Shown piece after piece: positions 14,413 to 23,183 of a stretch of DNA of 23,183 nt. Position numbers and translations under genes: made by a program. The notes under the pieces are model-generated. The model was not told the origin of the DNA. It did no database searches and worked only from the letters and a program-made list of their open reading frames with translations. The first letter of the stretch is position 1, and each line of letters starts with the position of its first letter. The DNA lies in NCBI GenBank assembly GCA_024696725.1, contig JAILGO010000004.1, positions 1-23,183 on the forward strand, given 5' to 3'. The stretch comes from Eubacterium sp. GTDB taxonomy: Bacteria; Bacillota; Clostridia; Oscillospirales; Acutalibacteraceae.

Positions 14413-16923
14413 TTATTCCGTCACTTCGCCTGCGTTTACCTCTGTTCCTTCCGCGGGCTCTGCGTCCTCGGCGCTCTCTTCGCTTTCCTCATATTTATCT
14501 ACTACGGAAAGCGTTGCAAGTCTTTCGCCGTCCTTTACCTTCATTACCTTAACGCCCTTGCTCGGACGCTTAAAGGCTGAAATCTGTTCGGCGTGAGTCC
14601 TGATTACGATACCGTCGGTCGTTATCATTATAACGTCGTTATCGTCGTCAACGGGCGCTATCATGGCAACCTTACCGAACTGCGCGGTACGGTAGTTAAT
14701 AAGTCCCTTGCCCGCTCTTGACTGAATTCTGTAATCCTCGAAGCTGCTCTTTCTTCCGTATCCCGTTTCGGATACCGTAAGAAGCTGCTTGTCGCCGTGA
14801 GCTACCGCGAAGCCGACTACGTAGTCGCCCTCCGCGAGCTGAATCGCCTTAACGCCTCTTGCCGTACGGCCGATAAGGCGCGCGCCGCTTTCCATAAAGC
14901 TTATAGCCATACCGTCGTGAGTTGCTACAACGAGCTGTCTTTCGCCGTCGGTAACCTCTACCCAGCTGAGCTCGTCGCCCTCGTCGAGATTAATAGCTAT
15001 AATACCCGTTTTACGGATATGGTCGTACTGATTAATTGCGGTACGCTTAATGATACCGTTTCTTGTAACCATACAGAGATAGGCTCTTTCCTCCTCCTTC
15101 GGTATCTGTACCATCGCGGATACGGTTTCGCCCTGCTCAAGCGGAAGAAGATTAACGACGTTAAGTCCCTTGCTTGTACGCGACGCCTCGGGAATCTGGT
15201 AGCCCTTCATTTTGAATACCTTACCCTTATTAGTGAAAATAAGAATAAAGTCGTGGGTTGAACAGGTGAACATTGTTTTAGCGTAGTCTTCCTCACGGCG
15301 CGACATACCCATTATGCCCTTGCCGCCGCGGTTCTGCGCCCGATAGGTATCTACCGTCTGACGCTTCATATAGCCGCGCTCGGTAAGAGTAAAGATACAA
15401 TCCTCGACGGGAATTAAATCCTCATCGTCTACGTCGCCGGTGAACGCGGAGATTTCCGTTCTTCTCTCGTCGCCGTACTTATCCGCAATCTCGCGGCTCT
15501 CAAGCTTGATAATCTCGTCGATTCTCTGAGGATTGGCGAGAATATCGGTATAGTCCTTAATCCTTGCGTGAAGCTCGTCGAGTTCGTTCATTATTTTTTC
15601 GATTTCAAGACCTGCGAGCTGACCTAAACGGTAAGCAACGATTGCGCTTGCCTGCGGGTCGTCAAAGCCGAACTTATCCATAATCGCCTGCTTTGCCTCC
15701 GCCTGGCCGCCTCTGCAGGCGCGGATTGTCGCAATTACCTCGTCGACAATATCAATAGCCTTTGCAAGTCCCTCTAAGATATGCGCCCTCTCCTGAGCCT
15801 TCTTAAGGTCGAACTCCGTTCTTCTCTTAATTATATCTCTCTGGAACGCGATATATTTTTCAAGAATCTGTTTAAGATTCATTACCTTCGGTACGCCGTC
15901 GTCGAGCGCAAGAAGAATTGCGCCGAAGGTTACCTGCATATCGGTCATCTTATACAGATTGTTTAAAACCACCTGTGCATTAGCGTCGCGCTTTACGACT
16001 ATTTCAATGTGCATACCGCGTCTGTCGGAATAGTCCTGAATATCCGCAACGCCCTCAAGACGCTTTTCCTTAACCAAATCGGCGATACGGGTAATAAGTC
16101 TCGCTTTATTAACGCCGTACGGAATCTCGCTTACTACAATCTTGAAGCGGTCGCCGCGCGCTTCAATTATTTCTGCCTTCGCGCGCACATAGATTTTTCC
16201 TCTTCCGGTTGCGTAAGCCTCGCGGATTCCTCTTGCGCCCATAATAATTCCCGCCGTCGGGAAATCGGGGCCCTTGATATGCTCCATAAGCTCCTCGAGC
16301 TCAGCCCCGGGATTGTCGATAAGACAGCACATTCCCTCGACTACCTCGCGCATATTGTGCGGCGGAATATTAGTCGCCATACCTACGGCGATACCGGCGG
16401 AGCCGTTTACGAGAAGGTTAGGGAAGCGGGCGGGGAGAACCGTCGGCTCGTTTTCCGTATCGTCAAAGTTCGGCGCCCAGTCGACGGTATCCTTTTTAAT
16501 ATCGTCGAGCATTTTCATAGCCGTTTTTGAGAGTCTTGACTCAGTATAACGGTATGCAGCCGGCGGGTCGCCGTCGATTGAACCGAAGTTACCGTGACCG
16601 TCAACAAGAATGTGGCGCATTGAGAAGGTCTGGGCAAGTCTTACCATAGCGTCGTAAACTGAAGCGTCGCCGTGGGGATGATAATGACCGAGCACGTCGC
16701 CGACCGTGGTAGCGCACTTTCTGTACGGGTTGGTAGGATAAAGATTGTTCTTATACATTGCGTATAAAATTCTTCTGTGTACGGGCTTCAGTCCGTCGCG
16801 GACGTCGGGAAGCGCACGCGATACGATAACGCTCATTGAATAGTCAAGGAACGCCTTTCTTATCTCGTCGCTTATTTCAACGTCTTTTATTTTCTGGTTA
16901 TCGTAGCGAATTTCTTCGTTCAT
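14413..16923 (-). CDS. gyrA: DNA gyrase subunit A
   Basis: An 836-residue subunit that cuts and rejoins DNA during ATP-driven negative supercoiling. The N-terminal breakage-reunion domain has the catalytic tyrosine Tyr126 in YRYTESR. The quinolone-binding region reads [12 protein letters not shown] (82-93), with Ala87 at the position of Ser83 and Asp91 at that of Asp87 in Escherichia coli. The C-terminal wrapping domain carries the GyrA box QNRGGKG (530-536), which marks it as gyrase and not topoisomerase IV. A 25-residue acidic tail ends the protein. I chose the ATG at 16923, 8 bp after AGGAG; a GTG three codons earlier falls inside the ribosome-binding site. It lies 33 bp after gyrB. Confidence 0.98.
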   Translation of the reverse strand: MNEEIRYDNQKIKDVEISDEIRKAFLDYSMSVIVSRALPDVRDGLKPVHRRILYAMYKNNLYPTNPYRKCATTVGDVLGHYHPHGDASVYDAMVRLAQTFSMRHILVDGHGNFGSIDGDPPAAYRYTESRLSKTAMKMLDDIKKDTVDWAPNFDDTENEPTVLPARFPNLLVNGSAGIAVGMATNIPPHNMREVVEGMCCLIDNPGAELEELMEHIKGPDFPTAGIIMGARGIREAYATGRGKIYVRAKAEIIEARGDRFKIVVSEIPYGVNKARLITRIADLVKEKRLEGVADIQDYSDRRGMHIEIVVKRDANAQVVLNNLYKMTDMQVTFGAILLALDDGVPKVMNLKQILEKYIAFQRDIIKRRTEFDLKKAQERAHILEGLAKAIDIVDEVIATIRACRGGQAEAKQAIMDKFGFDDPQASAIVAYRLGQLAGLEIEKIMNELDELHARIKDYTDILANPQRIDEIIKLESREIADKYGDERRTEISAFTGDVDDEDLIPVEDCIFTLTERGYMKRQTVDTYRAQNRGGKGIMGMSRREEDYAKTMFTCSTHDFILIFTNKGKVFKMKGYQIPEASRTSKGLNVVNLLPLEQGETVSAMVQIPKEEERAYLCMVTRNGIIKRTAINQYDHIRKTGIIAINLDEGDELSWVEVTDGERQLVVATHDGMAISFMESGARLIGRTARGVKAIQLAEGDYVVGFAVAHGDKQLLTVSETGYGRKSSFEDYRIQSRAGKGLINYRTAQFGKVAMIAPVDDDNDVIMITTDGIVIRTHAEQISAFKRPSKGVKVMKVKDGERLATLSVVDKYEESEESAEDAEPAEGTEVNAGEVTE

Positions 16924-16956
16924 AGTTAACACTCCTATCTTTTAAGGGACAGCCCG

Positions 16957-19223
<2,267 letters not shown>

Positions 19224-19224
19224 A

Positions 19225-20313
19225 TTACCCTTTAATTTCTCCGTTTTCTATATGAAGCGTTTTGCCTTTCTTTAAACGAAGTACCGTTTCTTTATCGCAG
19301 CAGGTAATGAATATCTGCTGACTGTTAATATGATTTAAAATATAATCCTGTCTTGATTCGTCAAGCTCGCTCATAACGTCGTCAAGAAGCGCAACGGGTT
19401 TTATCCCCGTCATTTCTTCAAGCAGAGCCGCTTCGGCAAGCTTAAGCGCTAAAACGCAGCTTCTCTGCTGCCCCTGCGAGCCGTATATCCGCGCGCTGTT
19501 TGAATTAATAAGAATTTCAATATCGTCTCTGTGCGGACCCTTTGACGTGGTTCTGTTTAACACGTCGGTCTGATAGCTGTCGTTAAAAGCCTTAAGCAGC
19601 TTTTTTTCGGTATCTTTGATATCCGCGGTAAATTCTTCACAGCCGCTGTATTTAATCTCAATTTTTTCCCTGTTACTGCTTATACCTAAAAATATATCGT
19701 TTACGTAAGGACTCAGCGCTTCAATATATTTAATACGCTGATAGATAATTTTAGCTCCGATTATTGCTAAATTCTTATTCCAGATATAAAGCATATCGTT
19801 AAGCTCGGGATGGCGGTAAATATCCTTTAAAAGCGAATTACGCTGGTCGAGCGCCCGTGAATATTCCTTAAGCAGCTTAGCGTAATTTGATTTAAGCTGA
19901 CAGAGCGCGCCGTCTATAAATCTTCTTCGCTCCTTCGGTCCGTCCTTAATCATAATTAAGTGAACGGGACTGAATATTACCGCTTTAATCTCTTCGCCGA
20001 GTTCCGCGGCGCTTTTCTTTTTTACGCCGTTCAGGGTTACGCTTCTTCTGTTTGAAAGCTCTATTTCAGCCGTCTGCTCTCTTTCTGAGGACTCGAAGGT
20101 CAGACTCAGCCTGCTTTTTTCCCTGCCTATTTTAACAAGCTCTCTGTCCTTCGCTCCTCTGAAGCTTTTAGCTCCGGTAAAAAGATACACCGCCTCTATT
20201 AAATTTGTTTTACCCTGCGCATTTTCTCCCCAAATAATATTTACATCGTCGAATTCTGCGTCGAAGGTATCAAAATTTCTGAAGCTTTCAAGATGAATAC
20301 TTTTAATTTTCAT
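19225..20313 (-). CDS. recF: DNA replication and repair protein RecF
   Basis: A 362-residue SMC-like ATPase that with RecO and RecR loads RecA on gapped single-stranded DNA. The Walker A motif is GENAQGKTN (29-37). The ABC signature is in [18 protein letters not shown] (about 277-294) and Walker B in [16 protein letters not shown] (about 301-316). The opening IHLESFRNF is family-typical and length is normal. It overlaps rlbA by 11 bp and is coupled to remB downstream. Confidence 0.97.
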   Translation of the reverse strand: MKIKSIHLESFRNFDTFDAEFDDVNIIWGENAQGKTNLIEAVYLFTGAKSFRGAKDRELVKIGREKSRLSLTFESSEREQTAEIELSNRRSVTLNGVKKKSAAELGEEIKAVIFSPVHLIMIKDGPKERRRFIDGALCQLKSNYAKLLKEYSRALDQRNSLLKDIYRHPELNDMLYIWNKNLAIIGAKIIYQRIKYIEALSPYVNDIFLGISSNREKIEIKYSGCEEFTADIKDTEKKLLKAFNDSYQTDVLNRTTSKGPHRDDIEILINSNSARIYGSQGQQRSCVLALKLAEAALLEEMTGIKPVALLDDVMSELDESRQDYILNHINSQQIFITCCDKETVLRLKKGKTLHIENGEIKG

Positions 20314-20560
20314 TTATATTACTTACAATTTCATAATCCGACGAAAAAGCGGAAACAATATCGCCGTTTCTCAGCTTTTTTCCTCTCGCGGTACAGACCT
20401 CTTTATTTACCTTAACCTTACCTTCCTGAATAAACTCCTTAGCCTGACCGCCGGTTTCGGCAATTCCCATAAATTTTAAAAACGCCTGAAGCTGAATAAA
20501 CTCGGTCTTTATTTCTACCTTTTCAAAGCTGTGCTCTTTAACCTTAACTTTTATTTTCAT
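20303..20560 (-). CDS. rlbA: S4-domain RNA-binding protein RlbA (YaaA)
   Basis: An 85-residue protein with an S4 RNA-binding fold (about 22-72: [20 protein letters not shown], then [13 protein letters not shown] and [11 protein letters not shown]). It occupies the yaaA position between dnaN and recF, as in Bacillus. It is thought to act on ribosomes or rRNA, but its molecular role is poorly known. It begins 8 bp after the dnaN stop, with only a weak distant ribosome-binding site (GAGGGA in the dnaN end), and overlaps recF by 11 bp. Confidence 0.92.
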   Translation of the reverse strand: MKIKVKVKEHSFEKVEIKTEFIQLQAFLKFMGIAETGGQAKEFIQEGKVKVNKEVCTARGKKLRNGDIVSAFSSDYEIVSNINEN

Positions 20561-20568
20561 TATAATAA

Positions 20569-21681
20569 TTATCCCTCGTTTTTAAGACGCATGGGAAGAA
20601 CAAGGAAAAGAAAGCTTTCTCCCTCGATAGGCATTATCTTTACGGGACTTACGGGACCTGCAAGCTCAATTCTTACCTCGTCGGTATCGGCTGAGCTGAG
20701 AGCGTCAAGAATATATTTTGAATTAAAACCTATTTCTACTCTTTCGCCTGATGTGCTCGCGTGAGTTCTGTCGACAACTCTTCCTACGCTTGATACTGTC
20801 GAAACTCTCATTTCGTCGCCGTCAAAGAGACATCTTATGGGATTCTTCTGATTATTCTCAATAACGGGTAAGGTTCTGTCGATACATTTAATAGCGTCGT
20901 TTGTATTAATTAATACGGTAGTATTTATAGTTCTCGGAAGCGCTGCCTTATAATCAATAAACTCGCCCTCTAAAAGACGGCTGATAATTGAATAACCTTC
21001 TACGTCAAAAATGATATGACGCTTACCGACCGATACTGAAATCGGTTTTTCGCTTTCAATATTAATAAGTTTTATTAATTCTTTAATTGTCTTTTTAGGA
21101 ACAATAAAGGTATGAGCCTCTCCGCTGTAATTAACAGCTTCTTTTCTGATTGCAAGACGGTAACCGTCAACTCCGACGAGAGTTAAAAGATTATCATCTA
21201 TATCAAATTTTAAACCTGTATAAACGGGTTTATTGCTTTCCGTATCGGCTACTGCGAAAACGGTCTGCATAATCATTGACTGTAAAACTCTCTGGTCAAG
21301 CTCAAGCGGATATCCGCCGTTTACGGAAGGAAGCTCGGGATATTCGTTAGAATCAATACCCGTAATATTATATTTTGCGGCACCGCTTAAAATTGAAACG
21401 GAGGTACCGTTTGTTTCCACGGTAACGGTTTCGTCCTCAAGCTTTCTTATAATGTCACATAAAACTTTAGCATTTATAACGATAGCGCCGGCTTCTTCGA
21501 CCTCTACGTTAAGAACGGTATTAATACCGAATTCAAAATCGTATCCCGTAAGACTGAGAGTATCCGAACCGCATTCCATTAATATACCCTCTATAGTGGG
21601 AATAGTAACCTTTGCGCTTACGGCTCTTATTACGTTATTGCAGGCAGTATTCAATTCTTTTGTGTTACATATAAATTTCAT
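20569..21681 (-). CDS. dnaN: DNA polymerase III beta sliding clamp
   Basis: A 370-residue protein that forms the ring-shaped processivity clamp for replicative and repair polymerases. The three-fold repeated clamp architecture is readable: the first domain begins [17 protein letters not shown], the second contains [12 protein letters not shown] (about 175-186), and the C-terminus ends [14 protein letters not shown] with the ligand-pocket Met-Arg-Leu. Length is normal. AAAGGA lies before the ATG. A 271-bp gap upstream, containing the origin elements, separates it from dnaA. Confidence 0.98.
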   Translation of the reverse strand: MKFICNTKELNTACNNVIRAVSAKVTIPTIEGILMECGSDTLSLTGYDFEFGINTVLNVEVEEAGAIVINAKVLCDIIRKLEDETVTVETNGTSVSILSGAAKYNITGIDSNEYPELPSVNGGYPLELDQRVLQSMIMQTVFAVADTESNKPVYTGLKFDIDDNLLTLVGVDGYRLAIRKEAVNYSGEAHTFIVPKKTIKELIKLINIESEKPISVSVGKRHIIFDVEGYSIISRLLEGEFIDYKAALPRTINTTVLINTNDAIKCIDRTLPVIENNQKNPIRCLFDGDEMRVSTVSSVGRVVDRTHASTSGERVEIGFNSKYILDALSSADTDEVRIELAGPVSPVKIMPIEGESFLFLVLPMRLKNEG

Positions 21682-21727
21682 AGCTTTTTCCTTTCATATA
21701 TCAAAAATAATTTTTAACTGTAAAAAC

Positions 21728-21750
21728 TGAAAAAATCCCCGATTTTTTCA
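21728..21750 (-). terminator. AT-rich hairpin in the dnaN leader
   Basis: A 10-bp inverted repeat TGAAAAAATC-GGG-GATTTTTTCA followed on the minus strand by GTTTTTAC. It may terminate part of the dnaA transcript. If transcription starts near 21750 from the candidate promoter at 21785-21757, it would instead form the 5' end of dnaN mRNA. Confidence 0.5.
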
Positions 21751-21756
21751 TTAAGA

Positions 21757-21785
21757 GTTATATATAAGTCATTAGTAATAGTAAA
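21757..21785 (-). promoter_or_regulatory. Candidate dnaN promoter
   Basis: TTTACT (21785-21780) and TATAAC (21762-21757) with a 17-bp spacer on the minus strand (4/6 and 5/6 to consensus). It overlaps the DnaA-trio element, so the match could be a by-product of that element. If real, DnaA bound at the two adjacent boxes could affect dnaN transcription. Confidence 0.4.
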
Positions 21786-21806
21786 GGGTGTTGAAAATGT
21801 TGAAAA
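21773..21806 (-). promoter_or_regulatory. Basal unwinding element of oriC: DnaA-trios, GC clamp and tandem DnaA boxes
   Basis: Read on the minus strand: two abutting 9-mers TTTTCAACA (21806-21798 and 21797-21789), then CCC (21788-21786), one T, then TTACTATTACTA (21784-21773). The opposite strand of the last part reads 3'-AAT-GAT-AAT-GAT-5', matching the DnaA-trio pattern 3'-(G/A)AT known from Bacillus subtilis oriC, where DnaA boxes, a short GC cluster and trios occur in this order. AT-rich TTATATATAA-type DNA follows. This marks the probable site of initial strand opening. Confidence 0.78.
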
Positions 21807-21952
21807 CGTATATAAGCGTTTAAAACGCGTTATTTTTTATCCACATTTTTTAAAATCGCAAATGTTTAAAAAATGTTTAAACTGTTGAAAAATAAAGTTT
21901 TAAACACCGAATTTAAAAACTATGCTGTGGAAAATGAAAAATTTGTGGAAAA

Positions 21953-23183
21953 TTATGTCTCGTTTTTAATGTTATTTATAATGTCGAGAACCTGTGAATT
22001 CAGGGATGAATCGGCAAAAAGCATTTTTTCCATTTCTTCGATATTATAGATTACGGTTGTATGGTCTTTATTAAATTCCTGGCCTATTGCCTTATAAGGC
22101 ATATCTGTAACTTGTCTTATAATATAAAAACACATTTTTCTTGCGTTTGATATATTTGCGGTTCTCTTTTTTCCGTAAATCTCTTCTACCGAAACGCCGG
22201 TCGTACGGCTTACCTCTTCTACTATTCTCTGAATAGTTACGGGAAGAGGCTTAACGTCGTCGTCGATAATTTTTTTAATAGCGTTCTGAGCAAGCGAAAT
22301 AGTAGGTATTTCCTTACTGTATGTACACATTGCGTGAAGTCTTATAGTAATACCCTCGAGCTGACGGATATTCGACTTAGAGCGCTTTGCGATATATTCG
22401 ACTATATCGGTATCAATTTTAAAATTAAGAAGCTTAGCCTTTCTCTGAATGATTGCGCAGCGCGTTTCAAATTCAGGCGGCTGGATATCCGCAAGCAGTC
22501 CGCTTACAAAGCGTGAACGGAGTCTGTCGGTAATTGAATGAATAAGCTTCGGAGGTCTGTCGGAGGTAAGAACAATCTGTTTACCGTTATTTACAAGCGA
22601 ATTAAAGGTATGGAAAAATTCTTCCTCGGTCTGAGTTTTACCGGCAATAAACTGAATATCGTCGATAAGAAATACGTCGATATTATTTCTGTATTTCTCG
22701 TGGAATTCATTAACCGTTTTTTCACCGAGCGCAACTATAAATTCATTACCGAATTCCTCGGCGTCGACGTATTTAACGTTAAGCTCGGGATAAAGTCTTT
22801 CAACCTCGTTTTTTATAGCGAAAAGAAGGTGAGTTTTACCGAGTCCCGAAGCGCCGTAAATAAACAGGGGATTATAATTAGCAACGTTAACTGTTTCATT
22901 GATAAAGCCGCCCGGATTCTGTGCTATAGCTTTAGCCGCAGTGTACGCAAATTTATTCGACGGACCGCAGATAAAGTTTTCAAAGGTAAAATTATCGTTC
23001 GTAACAATCTCATCCGAGCTGTTTTCGTTTGAAACAGCGCTTAATTCCTCGGGGCAGGTATATTTAAAAACGCAGTCGAAGCCGCAGACGGATATAAACG
23101 CTTCGTGAAAAAGAGAGTCGAATTCTCTTTTTGCGGTATCCATTTTAAACTTATTTTGAAAAAGAAGCTCTACTACGCCGTCC
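21953..23183 (-). CDS. dnaA: Chromosomal replication initiator DnaA, 5' end beyond the window
   Basis: An AAA+ ATPase that binds DnaA boxes and opens oriC. The frame stays open to the right edge (409 residues visible). The ATG at 23143 is internal, because the preceding codons read DGVVELLFQNKFK, a typical end of the domain I beta-strand and helix. Walker A is GASGLGKTHLL, Walker B VFLIDDIQFIAG, and sensor I follows in QIVLTSDRPPK. The C-terminal DNA-binding domain IV carries the signature EFNKDHTTVIYNIEEM. The linker domain II appears short (ELSAVSNENSSDEIVTNDNF). The start codon, ribosome-binding site and promoter are not in the window. It heads the operon running through gyrA. Confidence 0.98.
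   Translation of the reverse strand, partial: DGVVELLFQNKFKMDTAKREFDSLFHEAFISVCGFDCVFKYTCPEELSAVSNENSSDEIVTNDNFTFENFICGPSNKFAYTAAKAIAQNPGGFINETVNVANYNPLFIYGASGLGKTHLLFAIKNEVERLYPELNVKYVDAEEFGNEFIVALGEKTVNEFHEKYRNNIDVFLIDDIQFIAGKTQTEEEFFHTFNSLVNNGKQIVLTSDRPPKLIHSITDRLRSRFVSGLLADIQPPEFETRCAIIQRKAKLLNFKIDTDIVEYIAKRSKSNIRQLEGITIRLHAMCTYSKEIPTISLAQNAIKKIIDDDVKPLPVTIQRIVEEVSRTTGVSVEEIYGKKRTANISNARKMCFYIIRQVTDMPYKAIGQEFNKDHTTVIYNIEEMEKMLFADSSLNSQVLDIINNIKNET

Larger units (their letters stand above)
21682..21952. other. oriC: Origin region oriC (dnaA-dnaN part) with DnaA-box cluster
   Basis: A very AT-rich 271-bp gap. DnaA boxes on the minus strand: TTTTCAACA at 21789-21797, 21798-21806 and 21883-21891; TTTTAAACA at 21863-21871 (weak); TTTTCCACA at 21926-21934 and 21944-21952, the last touching the dnaA stop. 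One perfect TTATCCACA is on the plus strand at 21837-21845. GCGTTTAAAACGC (21816-21828) is a further palindrome. The next part of a bipartite origin, upstream of dnaA, would lie outside the window. Confidence 0.88.

Noticed and set aside
23141..23143. The ATG at 23143 as the dnaA start.
   Set aside because: The frame is open upstream with conserved DnaA domain I residues, so the true start is beyond the window.

Overview
The window is the chromosomal replication-origin neighbourhood of a low-to-mid GC Firmicute, most likely a member of the Clostridia (Oscillospiraceae/Ruminococcaceae-like). The evidence is gene content: dnaA-dnaN-rlbA-recF-remB-gyrB-gyrA and rpmH-rnpA-yidD-yidC-jag-mnmE-mnmG-rsmG-noc-soj-parB. 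RemB, RlbA, Jag and Noc in this context are typical of Firmicutes. The genus cannot be fixed from sequence alone. Both window edges cut genes: parB on the left (only its N-terminal 164 codons are present) and dnaA on the right (its start lies beyond position 23183).

Layout, right to left in the direction of transcription (almost everything is on the minus strand). At 14.4-23.2 kb lies the dnaA operon (dnaA, dnaN, rlbA, recF, remB, gyrB, gyrA). The dnaA-dnaN gap holds a cluster of DnaA boxes and a sequence with the layout of a basal unwinding element: two abutting DnaA boxes, a GGG/CCC clamp, then four DnaA-trios. At 10.4-14.3 kb is a small accessory block: an LCP-family cell-wall ligase with an acidic repeat region, a histidine phosphatase (plus strand), an XRE regulator and an MTA/SAH nucleosidase (plus strand). 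At 3.3-10.3 kb is the rpmH-rnpA-yidD-yidC-jag and mnmE-mnmG-rsmG block (ribosome, RNase P, membrane insertase, RNA binding, tRNA and rRNA modification), headed by a consensus promoter and a structured leader of about 190 nt. At 1-3.2 kb is the chromosome segregation block: a Noc-type ParB paralogue, two near-perfect parS sites, soj (parA), a NERD-domain/zinc-finger protein, and parB.

Three things stand out. (1) A NERD nuclease-fold plus topoisomerase-type zinc-finger gene sits between soj and parB, spaced so tightly that its last codons form the parB ribosome-binding site. (2) In Bacillus subtilis the dnaA operon and the rpmH block diverge from the origin; here they point the same way, as if the dnaA-gyrA segment had been inverted. 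(3) The Noc homologue keeps all four residues known to set Noc DNA specificity but lacks the N-terminal membrane-targeting helix of Bacillus Noc. Most of the other genes are ordinary core genes.
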